From: Saprospiraceae bacterium
Lineage (GTDB): Bacteria > Bacteroidota > Bacteroidia > Chitinophagales > Saprospiraceae
Length of the DNA stretch: 64,000 nt
Direction of reading: 5' to 3'
NCBI GenBank assembly: GCA_016711125.1
Contig: JADJTQ010000002.1
Location: 1,054,001-1,118,000 of the forward strand
The notes below the pieces were generated by a model, which was not told the DNA's origin, searched no databases, and saw only the letters and a list, made by a program, of their open reading frames with translations. The position numbers and the translations under genes are program-made. Below, piece by piece: positions 57,363 through 64,000 of this stretch (position 1 is its first letter; each line of letters starts with the position of its first letter).

Positions 57363-58376
57363 CTATTTATGCGCCTCAGACTCAACATAAGCCCGTAAGT
57401 CAGCCATTTGTTGATCGGACATTTTTTCTTTAGTGTATTGCGGCATGTAGGCTTCTTTACCTCCCTTAGGGGGAGTACCGTAACGGATCACTTGATAAAT
57501 CGAGTGTGGATCATACGTGCCTGCTTTATGCAAAAGATGTTGAAAAGTCAATCGGGTATTATCTAGCAATAGAAAGGAATTCCGGTTGTCAAAATGACAA
57601 TATTGGCAACTATATTTATAGACTAAAGCACCATTTGAAATATCACCTTTTATACCATCTCCCGTTTTTCGATCAGCAGGGGGATCAACAAACGTAGCTG
57701 GGGAATAATCGATGTATTTTGATCGTAGAATTTTGATCGCTTCCCCTCTTTTTTCACCGGTATTAAAAGCATGCTGCAATTGCGCCATTTCATCTTCGGT
57801 AAGGGCGAGATCAGCGAGTTTGAGATCTATTGTCCACAAATAGGCCAATATTGACTCCAATTCAAACTCTTTTAGTTTTCGTCCTTGGGAGCATTCGGTT
57901 GCACAGAGTTGGATGGCTTCTCTTAAATTGTGTCGGGTCGGATTGACGAGGTCGCCATATTTTTTGACATAGTCGCCATTGTAAAAAGATCTACGGTTTA
58001 CAATACCATAAAGGGGGCTTCCCTGCAAGAAAGGCATTTCATGCTCACTTACATATTTTAACCGGGTTTCTGGAGTTGGATTGGTCAGATCGGGATCTTC
58101 ACGTTTAATGTTATGACATGAGATACAGGTAAAGTGCTTGCTCTGTTGTCTTGATTTTTTACCGCCGGTCTGACTCATACCTTGAGTTACAATGTCTTTA
58201 CCTCGCTCAACACTGACACCGGTTACCGTCATGTTGGGTTTGTGAGGCAATGGTATATCACCATAGACTTCTAATAATTTAGCAACCGACTGGTCGGAGG
58301 TCAATTTTTGACCGGTAGGTACAAAAGCAAATAGAAGAAATGCTATGAACAAACCACCTAATAATAATCGCAACAT
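57363..58376 (-). CDS. di-heme c-type cytochrome
   Basis: 337 residues. An N-terminal hydrophobic anchor/signal (LRLLLGGLFIAFLLFAFV) is followed by two heme motifs: CISCH near residue 85 and CQYCH near residue 255. Two more Cys in QLCATECSQGRK could make a disulfide. The C-terminus has MPQYTKEKMSDQQMADLRAYV, the usual axial-Met region of class I cytochromes. It is periplasmic and probably passes electrons with the proteins of the adjacent genes. It is last of a three-gene minus-strand set. Confidence 0.85.
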   Translation of the reverse strand: MLRLLLGGLFIAFLLFAFVPTGQKLTSDQSVAKLLEVYGDIPLPHKPNMTVTGVSVERGKDIVTQGMSQTGGKKSRQQSKHFTCISCHNIKREDPDLTNPTPETRLKYVSEHEMPFLQGSPLYGIVNRRSFYNGDYVKKYGDLVNPTRHNLREAIQLCATECSQGRKLKEFELESILAYLWTIDLKLADLALTEDEMAQLQHAFNTGEKRGEAIKILRSKYIDYSPATFVDPPADRKTGDGIKGDISNGALVYKYSCQYCHFDNRNSFLLLDNTRLTFQHLLHKAGTYDPHSIYQVIRYGTPPKGGKEAYMPQYTKEKMSDQQMADLRAYVESEAHK

Positions 58377-58399
58377 GGTGTTTTAAAAATTTTAGGGTG

Positions 58400-59257
58400 T
58401 TATATTTTAAATTGGCGAGCAATAGTAAATCCTAATCTAAATTGTCCATCAGCCCATTGAGAGGTGGTATACGAAAGATAGTCGGGTTCACTCAACCCAC
58501 CAGAATTGGTAAAATTAATTTGAAATACGTGACCTCCGCCGGTTTCCCATTCCATACCGATACCCAAAGGAGCTGTATATTTATTGTCTATATCTCTAAA
58601 TCTAGTCGGCAAATTGCCATCTATGAGCAATGCCAATCGTCGATTCAATTGAAACCTGCCAGCCCCTCCAATATGTACCAAATAGTTTACATCATCAAGG
58701 TCGACAAAATTTCGGTGGGTATAACCAACATTAAATTGCAGGGAGACCACCTCGCTAAAACGTTTGGAGACCATCATCTGGAAATGATAAGTTAGCCTAT
58801 GAGCAAATTTTGGAAAATTATTAATGGCAGATACCTCATCACTACGGGGCATGGTTGAAAGTGAGTTCATAGCCACCACTGACACGGCTAAAGGAGTTTC
58901 TGAAGTATTATCCTGACCAGCTATCTTATATTTGATATATGAATTAACCAGCATTCGTAGTGGCCCGGCACCTTTCGTCCGGTTGATACCAACGAGCAAA
59001 TGGTCAGAAATTCCATAATCAAAACCAATCGAAATATCCCGGGCATTTTCCAAACCATAAAAAGTAGGCCAGCCTCCATCATCTCCAAACATATCGCCAA
59101 AACGATGTCCGACCCGAAAATCCAACATACTTTTGGGAAGCGTCTCTGTCGAATAGGAGTTGATAATTTTACGGTCTTTAAAGATGGGTAACGGAAGTTG
59201 GGCATAACCGAGGTTACTTGCAAAGATCGTTATCAATACGGCGTAGATGAGTTTCAT
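58400..59257 (-). CDS. DUF5777 outer-membrane beta-barrel protein
   Basis: 285 residues. A signal peptide KLIYAVLITIFASNLGYAQ precedes alternating strands. SKMLDFRVGHRFG-like MLDFRVGHRFGDMFGDDGGW is the family mark of DUF5777, and FDYGISDHLLVGINRTKG and QWADGQFRLGFTIARQFKI end it. DUF5777 barrels repeatedly co-occur with c-type cytochromes in Bacteroidota, but their role is not known. It lies 23 bases upstream of the di-heme cytochrome gene and 24 downstream of the small CX4CH lipoprotein gene. Confidence 0.85.
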   Translation of the reverse strand: MKLIYAVLITIFASNLGYAQLPLPIFKDRKIINSYSTETLPKSMLDFRVGHRFGDMFGDDGGWPTFYGLENARDISIGFDYGISDHLLVGINRTKGAGPLRMLVNSYIKYKIAGQDNTSETPLAVSVVAMNSLSTMPRSDEVSAINNFPKFAHRLTYHFQMMVSKRFSEVVSLQFNVGYTHRNFVDLDDVNYLVHIGGAGRFQLNRRLALLIDGNLPTRFRDIDNKYTAPLGIGMEWETGGGHVFQINFTNSGGLSEPDYLSYTTSQWADGQFRLGFTIARQFKI

Positions 59258-59281
59258 ACTTTCTTGTTTTAATCTACAGGG

Positions 59282-59632
59282 TTAATTTTCGGGGAATCCA
59301 TTTTCAGACCAACATCTCAAAAGACTAAACTCTTCGTCAGAAAGGGTACCGTCCTTGGGCATAGTTTTTTCGATCACAACCTCTTGCCGGAATTCTCCGG
59401 TTTCGACCACGCGCCGGACCCCACTATACGAATTGTAGTTGCCGACACCACTGGCACCATCATGACAACCACTGGTATTACACTTGTTTCGCAAGATATC
59501 CCGGATAGCATCATTGTATGATTTGACTTCATCACAGGGCTCCGGAATGTCTACCTGATCACGGGTGCAGCCGGCTATGTAGAGGATCACACACAACAAA
59601 GCAATAGCCAGCGTAAAATTATTTCTATTCAT
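59282..59632 (-). CDS. small lipoprotein with CX4CH heme-like motif
   Basis: 116 residues from ATG 59632. Lipobox YIAGC (Cys22). The only heme-like motif is CNTSGCH (Cys51, Cys56, His57), i.e. CX4CH instead of CX2CH. Such spacing is known in some c-type cytochromes and in planctomycete-type cytochrome proteins. A C-terminal LRCWSENGFPEN is also reminiscent of these domains, and Met in KTMPKDG could be the axial ligand. It is first gene of the three-gene set. Confidence 0.78.
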   Translation of the reverse strand: MNRNNFTLAIALLCVILYIAGCTRDQVDIPEPCDEVKSYNDAIRDILRNKCNTSGCHDGASGVGNYNSYSGVRRVVETGEFRQEVVIEKTMPKDGTLSDEEFSLLRCWSENGFPEN

Positions 59633-59845
59633 ATTTCTCGGATCAGCCCGCAAAGGAACGATTCTTGTATGGATTATTTTATGGTACCGGTTGAATTTTT
59701 CCCTCTTTATAATTAGTTTAAAATCAATCTAAAATCTCACCTTATTCATTGATAATCATTGCGCTGAGGAAAAAAATAATTGTACATTTTCGACTGGCAG
59801 TCAAATATTTCCTAATTTTCGGTGCGAATTATATGCCAAGAACAC

Positions 59846-61192
59846 ATGAAGAACCTAAACATCCTAACGTTAATAAGCCTTTGCGTATTGGTAGCCTGCC
59901 AATCAGATACCTTTGACCGCGAACAATTGGACTTCGATTTGATGAACATAATAAACCGGGAATCACCCACCGGTAGCTTATCATATTTTATTCTGGCACA
60001 AAGCAATGATTTAGCTGCCCTGCCTCAAGACCCTAAAAATCCATTGACACCGGAGAAAGTCGAATTGGGTTCATTTTTGTTTTTTGAGACAGGAATGGGT
60101 ATCGTACCCAAAAATGAAAACGGCATGCAGTCTTATTCTTGCGGAAGCTGCCATGTTCCGGCAGCCGATTTTAAACCGGGTCGCCGCCAGGGTATTGGAG
60201 AAGGTGGTTTTGGATTTGGCTATAAGGGAGAAAGCCGGGTGAAACACAGTGCATATGTCGAAGAACAGATGGATGTGCAGGGCATTCGCCCTCTCAACGT
60301 GCTCAATGTAGCCTATTCTGCTGAGAATACCCTTTGGAACGGATCTTTTGGATCTACCGGTGCCAATGCCGATCTATCGGATATTTATGGTGTTTTTGAC
60401 GAAGCGACCGTATTAAACCATCGGGGTTTTCACGGACTGGAAACACAAAATATCGAAGGACTTAAGGTGCACCGGATGTTAATGACGAAAGCATTGGCTG
60501 ATGAATTAGGATATACAGCACGTTTTGATGCTGCTTTTCCTGATCTCCCGGTTGAAGAGCGTTACTCCAATATAGCGGTTAGTTTAGCCTTATCGGCATA
60601 CCTCCGTACCTTGACTACCACCGAGGCTCCTTTTCAAAAATGGCTCAAAGGTGACATGGCTGCCATGTCAAATGAGGAAAAACGGGGTGCTATGGTCTTT
60701 TTTAATGAAGGTAATTGCAACACTTGTCATACTTCACCTGCTTTTAGCGCTGTAAAGTTTTTTGCGATAGGAGTCAATAACCTGGATGATTTGGTGTCTT
60801 TTAAAGAAGGGCCCGAGCTTGCCAAGAAAAATCTGGGGAGAGGGGGCTTTACCGGTCGCGAATCAGACATGTTCAAATTTAAAGTACCTACTTTATATAA
60901 CCTGCAGGGCACACCATTCTATTTTCATGGAGCGAGTAAACAATCAATCGAAGAGGTCGTCGAATATTTTGATAAAGCGATACCGGAAAATCCAAATGTA
61001 CCGGCTGCTCAGATAGCTTCAGAGTTTCGTCCACTAGGATTATCAGAGCAGAAGAAAGCGGATTTGGTGGCATTCCTAAAGTATGGATTACAAGATCCAA
61101 CAGTTACGAGACTGGCACCTAGTGCACTACCGTCAGGCAACTGTTTTCCGAATGCCGATCCGCTGTCTAAGCGGGAGATTGGCTGTGAGTAG
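59846..61192 (+). CDS. di-heme cytochrome c peroxidase family lipoprotein
   Basis: 448 residues from ATG 59846. A GTG at 59822 would precede the signal and was not used. Lipobox CVLVAC (Cys18). Motifs: CGSCH and CNTCH, as in the CcpA/MauG group; RGFHGLETQNIEGLKVHRM and FKVPTLYNLQGTPFYFHGA are family landmarks. It should reduce H2O2 or oxidise a substrate in the periplasm. It is divergent from the small CX4CH lipoprotein gene across 213 bases, so the two sides may share control. Confidence 0.87.
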   Translation: MKNLNILTLISLCVLVACQSDTFDREQLDFDLMNIINRESPTGSLSYFILAQSNDLAALPQDPKNPLTPEKVELGSFLFFETGMGIVPKNENGMQSYSCGSCHVPAADFKPGRRQGIGEGGFGFGYKGESRVKHSAYVEEQMDVQGIRPLNVLNVAYSAENTLWNGSFGSTGANADLSDIYGVFDEATVLNHRGFHGLETQNIEGLKVHRMLMTKALADELGYTARFDAAFPDLPVEERYSNIAVSLALSAYLRTLTTTEAPFQKWLKGDMAAMSNEEKRGAMVFFNEGNCNTCHTSPAFSAVKFFAIGVNNLDDLVSFKEGPELAKKNLGRGGFTGRESDMFKFKVPTLYNLQGTPFYFHGASKQSIEEVVEYFDKAIPENPNVPAAQIASEFRPLGLSEQKKADLVAFLKYGLQDPTVTRLAPSALPSGNCFPNADPLSKREIGCE

Positions 61193-61241
61193 ATGACGGG
61201 CTGAAAATGGCGTTATTTTGATAAACGGCGGAGTCATGTTA

Positions 61242-61297
61242 TTAGAAGGCTTATTTCATTAAATCAGCGCGAGGTGAGTATTTCAACCGCCTCCTAA
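61242..61297. terminator. hairpin between convergent genes, built on repeat copy 3
   Basis: TTAGAAGGC (61242-61250) faces GCCTCCTAA (61289-61297), with one mismatch in nine pairs. It lies between the peroxidase gene and the convergent repressor gene and overlaps the repressor stop. As with copy 2, a bidirectional terminator is possible but the loop is long. Confidence 0.4.
61255..61295 (+). repeat. dispersed intergenic repeat, copy 3
   Basis: The same 41-base repeat as at 19216 and 23315: AAATCAGCGCGAGGTGAGTA followed by TTTCAACCGCCTCCT. It lies between the peroxidase gene and the convergent repressor gene and reaches the stop codon of the latter. Confidence 0.65.
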
Positions 61298-62076
61298 CTA
61301 TGGATCTGGTCTAATTTTTTCAACACCATATTTACTTTTTCATTCGTGTCCTGCAATGTCTCTTGCATATCGTATACCGACAAGGCCGGTCTTGCTGGGA
61401 TATCCATGATCGCCTTAAGCGCTTTCCAATATTGCAGTACATCGTCAGCTTTTATCTGTTGGGGAGGGTAAAGCGAATTGTCAGAGATCAGGTGAATGAT
61501 ATCCCCTTCTTTTTTGACGCGCTTAAAGAGGATGTCGTTATGGGTGACCACGATATAGGCCTGATCATTGACGAGCTCTTCATAATTTTTTCGCACACCG
61601 AGTATAAACGATTGAGAAGGGATAGGCAACATACTGTCACCGGCTATCTGAAAGATACGTTTGCTACCGGCTTCATAGGTGCCCATGTCCCAGTTGATTT
61701 TGGGCAAAGACCGGATGTAGGCCGGATCGGAAAAGTCACTGAGATATCCTGCCTGAGCCCGGTATGTAGCGGGTACGACATCAATGAGCTCGGTACCAGT
61801 AAGATCAACACTCACCGGAAAGTAGATCTCCCGGTCAGATATCCTTAAGGTTTCCTGGTCACGAAGCGACGAATAGTCTACTTCAAAAAGGCTCTCCATC
61901 GACACGTCAAATTTTTGTGCGATGGTATATAGAGTCTTGGCCGGTGGAGTATTGCCTTCTTCGTTTTCATAGCTTGCATAAGTCGACTTTTTGAGATCGA
62001 GATCAGAGGCCATCTCTTCCTGGGTTACCGAAAGCCGTTTTCGCAAGAACCTTAAATTTTTTGCTAAAAAATCCAT
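61294..62076 (-). CDS. LexA-like autocleavable HTH/S24 repressor
   Basis: 260 residues. The N-terminal HTH of the XRE type (LRKRLSVTQEEMASDLDLKKS, STYASYENEEG) is joined to a LexA/UmuD-like S24 peptidase domain. The predicted cleavage site is Ala109-Gly110 (AQAGYL). Ser148 in AGDSMLP and Lys185 in DILFKRV form the catalytic dyad, 37 residues apart as in E. coli LexA. The C-terminal tail is a short coiled coil. It is likely cleaved on DNA damage (with RecA) to free the divergent dinB. Its own promoter carries the palindromes at 62088 and 62108. Confidence 0.9.
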   Translation of the reverse strand: MDFLAKNLRFLRKRLSVTQEEMASDLDLKKSTYASYENEEGNTPPAKTLYTIAQKFDVSMESLFEVDYSSLRDQETLRISDREIYFPVSVDLTGTELIDVVPATYRAQAGYLSDFSDPAYIRSLPKINWDMGTYEAGSKRIFQIAGDSMLPIPSQSFILGVRKNYEELVNDQAYIVVTHNDILFKRVKKEGDIIHLISDNSLYPPQQIKADDVLQYWKALKAIMDIPARPALSVYDMQETLQDTNEKVNMVLKKLDQIHS

Positions 62077-62087
62077 TTATAACAGAT

Positions 62088-62099
62088 TTGTATTTACAA
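62088..62099. promoter_or_regulatory. short palindrome near repressor start
   Basis: TTGTATTTACAA: TTGTA and TACAA with a two-base centre. It is 12 bases before the repressor start codon. It shares the TGTA/TACA half-sites with the larger operator at 62108 and could be a second site. Confidence 0.4.
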
Positions 62100-62107
62100 T
62101 TAACTAC

Positions 62108-62133
62108 TTATAATGTACATTTGTACATTGTAA
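62108..62133. promoter_or_regulatory. operator-like palindrome between repressor and dinB
   Basis: The core AATGTACA-TT-TGTACATT (62112-62129) is perfectly palindromic. Outer TTA (62108-62110) and TAA (62131-62133) extend the symmetry after one unmatched base on each side. It lies 32 bases upstream of the repressor start and 157 bases upstream of dinB. It is a likely binding site for the LexA-like protein, giving autoregulation and control of dinB. Confidence 0.6.
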
Positions 62134-62289
62134 ATGGATACGAAGTTAATGAATCTTGTCCGAAATCGCATAATTACATTTTAAGTGTATAGTCTTTGAC
62201 TCTGACTTTTATATTAGGCGGCTTTTGGTTGAATAAATAGGGCCGCTGTTGAGCGTCTCGCCAACCGCTTAGAGGAAATTAAGAAAACT

Positions 62290-63444
62290 ATGGATTTTCG
62301 CAACCGGCATATTGTGCACATGGATTTAGACACCTTCTTTGTGTCTTGCCAGCGCCTGCTTGACTCCAGTCTGAATGGCAAACCGGTCATTGTCGGAGGT
62401 GCGGCCGAGCGGGGCGTAGTCGCATCATGCAGCTACGAAGCACGGTACTATGGCGTACATTCGGCCATGCCGATGAAGATGGCCCTTCGCATATGCCCCA
62501 ATGCCGTGGTGGTCAAAGGTGATATGGATCTCTATGCCCGCAAATCGGAAGATGTCACCAATATGATTGCCGAGGCGGCTCCGGTATACGAAAAGTCAAG
62601 TATCGATGAGTTTTATATGGACCTCACCGGTATGGATCGTTATTTTGGTTGTTTTGGCTGGACCAACGAGCTCAAACAACGCATCGAAAAAGAGACAGGA
62701 TTACCCATCTCATTTGGACTGTCACCCACCAAAACAGTCAGCAAAATTGCCACCGGCGAAGGTAAACCACGCGGACAGCTGCAGATACCCTTTGAGCAGG
62801 TGCGTCCTTTTCTGGATCCGTTGCCAATCCAAAAAATACCGATGATTGGTACGGCTACTTACAAGACCTTGTCAAGGGTGGGTATTCGTACCATCAAAAC
62901 ACTGGCCGGTATTCCGGAAGAAGTACTCGTGCGTTTGCTCGGTAAAAACGGATCGAGCTTACATCACAAAGCCAATGGTATTGATTCGGCTCCGGTGATG
63001 CAACATCACGAGCGAAAGTCCATCTCCTCCGAACGTACTTTTACGCGCGACAGCATGGACATTGTGCAGATAAAAGGTCTGCTGGTACAGATGGTCGAAA
63101 ATTTATGCTACCAATTACGCGCGGAGCAAAAAGTAGCCTCGGTGATTGCCGTCAAGATCCGTTACACTAATTTTGACACGCATGTACAGCAGTCTAAAGT
63201 GCCCTACACTGCTTGCGATCATGTACTGATTGAAAGAGCGCTCGAATTATTTGATAAGGTATATGAACGCCGGATGATGATTCGCCTGGTGGGTGTCAAA
63301 CTATCCGGATTGGTTATGGGCAATTATCAGATCAATGTATTTGACAATGTCACGATTATTAATTTATATCAGGCGATGGACCGCATAAAAAACCGATTTG
63401 GAAAATACGCGGTACAAAGAGCGTCGTCGCTTTATGATTTATGA
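62290..63444 (+). CDS. dinB: Y-family DNA polymerase IV
   Basis: 384 residues. Active-site residues: Asp12 in HIVHMDLDTFFVSC, then SYEARYYGVHSAMPM (steric-gate region) and the catalytic pair Asp106-Glu107 in SSIDEFYMD. The helix-hairpin-helix area is KIPMIGTATYKTLSRVGI and the little-finger domain follows. Lesion-bypass polymerase induced by DNA damage in other bacteria. It is divergent from the LexA-like repressor and followed by a four-helix-bundle gene and a dnaE. The last bases fall in a TTTATGATT-rich repeat tract. Confidence 0.94.
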   Translation: MDFRNRHIVHMDLDTFFVSCQRLLDSSLNGKPVIVGGAAERGVVASCSYEARYYGVHSAMPMKMALRICPNAVVVKGDMDLYARKSEDVTNMIAEAAPVYEKSSIDEFYMDLTGMDRYFGCFGWTNELKQRIEKETGLPISFGLSPTKTVSKIATGEGKPRGQLQIPFEQVRPFLDPLPIQKIPMIGTATYKTLSRVGIRTIKTLAGIPEEVLVRLLGKNGSSLHHKANGIDSAPVMQHHERKSISSERTFTRDSMDIVQIKGLLVQMVENLCYQLRAEQKVASVIAVKIRYTNFDTHVQQSKVPYTACDHVLIERALELFDKVYERRMMIRLVGVKLSGLVMGNYQINVFDNVTIINLYQAMDRIKNRFGKYAVQRASSLYDL

Positions 63445-63466
63445 TTGATGGTTTATGATTGTTGAT
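63431..63466 (+). repeat. TTTATGATT-rich tract at the dinB 3' end
   Basis: TTTATGATT recurs three times (at 63431, 63436 in overlap and 63452) around the dinB stop codon. With the CGAAATC triplet at 63845 it brackets the four-helix-bundle gene. Confidence 0.5.
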
Positions 63467-63483
63467 TTAATAAAAAAACAACG

Positions 63484-63842
63484 ATGAAAGAGGAAAATAA
63501 AGGACGAGCCAAGGAATTGGTTTTATCCATAATTAATATGTTAGAGAGGTTGCCAGAATCTATCGCAGGTAAACATATTGAAAATCAAGTACTCAGATCC
63601 GCAACATCAGTAGCAGCAAATTACGGGCAGTGTGCAGGTCGAGGAGTGATAATGAATTTGTTGCAAAACTCCAGATTGTAATAGAAGAGGCCGATGAGAC
63701 TTTATTCTGGTTGGAAATAATTAAAGAAAAACAATGGATTAGTGAAGATCAAATTGATAAGATGTTTAATGAAATGAATCAACTGCTATCCATATTTATA
63801 TCTTCTGCCAAAACAGTAAAAAATAGAATTATGAAACCCTAG
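63484..63842 (+). CDS. four-helix-bundle protein (IVP/S23-like), frameshift near 63626
   Basis: About 119 residues after correction. ELVLSIINMLERLPESIAG, NQVLRSATSVAANYG and KLQIVIEEADETLFWLEII match the four helix bundle family first seen as open frames within 23S rRNA intervening sequences. One missing G in the GGG at 63625-63627 explains the break, and the restored text reads ANYGAVCRSRSDNEFVAK. Family function is not established; members are often found as lone inserts. It lies between dinB and dnaE and is bracketed by simple repeats. Confidence 0.85.
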
Positions 63843-63844
63843 TT

Positions 63845-63865
63845 CGAAATCCGAAATCCGAAATC
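63845..63865 (+). repeat. three tandem CGAAATC units
   Basis: Three 7-base direct repeats between the four-helix-bundle gene and dnaE, followed by a similar ACAATCTACAATC tract. Confidence 0.75.
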
Positions 63866-63882
63866 CACAATCTACAATCAAA

Positions 63883-64000
63883 ATGTATCTGCGTTGTCAC
63901 TCTTATTATTCATTACGATACGGCACGATACCGGTTGAAGCACTGGTAGCTCAGGCAGCTCAATTGGGCGTAGAGACATTAGCCCTGACAGATATCCACG
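63883..64000 (+). CDS. dnaE: DNA polymerase III alpha subunit, N-terminal PHP domain (partial, runs off the window)
   Basis: An open frame from ATG 63883 to the window end, 39 codons. It begins MYLRCHSYYSLRYGTIPVE and ends near ALTDIH, the PHP domain of C-family polymerases with the metal-binding CHSYYS (short N-terminus, no extra leader). Such dnaE copies next to dinB are usually error-prone or second alpha subunits in Bacteroidota, but the catalytic and C-terminal parts are outside the window, so DnaE1 versus a DnaE2-like type is undecided. Confidence 0.85.
   Translation, partial: MYLRCHSYYSLRYGTIPVEALVAQAAQLGVETLALTDIH

Noticed and set aside
61363..61848. 161-codon open frame antisense to the LexA-like repressor
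   Set aside because: It is a shadow of the conserved S24 coding frame and has no recognisable motif.

Overview
The window looks like a chromosomal segment of a gliding or type IX-secreting member of the Bacteroidota, probably near the Saprospiria or Chitinophagia, although the class is an inference. The reasons are: C-terminal sorting domains of the type IX secretion system (T9SS) on three secreted proteins, a PorX-type response regulator with a PglZ domain, the Bacteroidota gene order bamD-rpoZ-coaBC-DUF4835, the fabH-efp-accB-accC cluster, many lipoproteins, and -7 elements of the TAnnTTTG type with few Shine-Dalgarno sequences.

Layout. 1-3402 (minus): a membrane glycosyltransferase cut by the window edge and two family 2 glycosyltransferases, i.e. 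cell-surface glycan or lipid glycosylation. 3565-10606: a beta-helix lipoprotein, an Atg22/UMF1-like transporter, rimK with an AstE-like deacylase, a lipoprotein PBP4 and an unusual lipoprotein methyltransferase. 10739-19140: purA, fur, rel/spoT, tRNA-Leu(UAG), then tig-clpP-clpX (protein folding and proteolysis). 19385-24978: bamD-rpoZ-coaBC-DUF4835-purN, then a PLP enzyme and a hemolysin III-like protein. 24991-31637 (minus): a T9SS-sorted protein, an MsbA-like ABC exporter, accC, accB, efp and fabH. 32148-42169: a 1454-residue cohesin/SprB-repeat adhesin-like protein, a pectate-lyase-like beta-helix protein, a VOC protein, a DUF1573 lipoprotein and a LamG protein with a T9SS domain. 42178-55729: ybaB, a Ca/Na antiporter, tatC, porX, an HD phosphohydrolase, glyA, truA, DoxX, a GH3-family protein, lolA and ftsK. 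55742-56379: a 112-bp tandem repeat followed by tRNA-Leu(GAG). 57363-61192: a c-type cytochrome/DUF5777/peroxidase locus. 61294-64000: a LexA-like autocleavable repressor divergent from dinB, a four-helix-bundle gene and the start of a dnaE, which looks like an SOS mutagenesis cassette with a palindromic operator.

Data quality matters here. About fifteen genes, many of them essential (purA, rel, clpX, accB, glyA, ftsK, porX), are broken by single-base indels, mostly in short homopolymers. I read these as sequencing or assembly errors, not pseudogenes, and each is reported as one gene with the likely shift position.

The most interesting parts are the repressor/dinB/four-helix/dnaE cassette, the cytochrome cluster with a CX4CH lipoprotein, a three-copy intergenic repeat that forms hairpins between convergent genes, the 112-bp tandem repeat next to a tRNA, and a trigger factor with a His/Asp-rich tail. 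I did not find a clearly unprecedented defence or mobile system.
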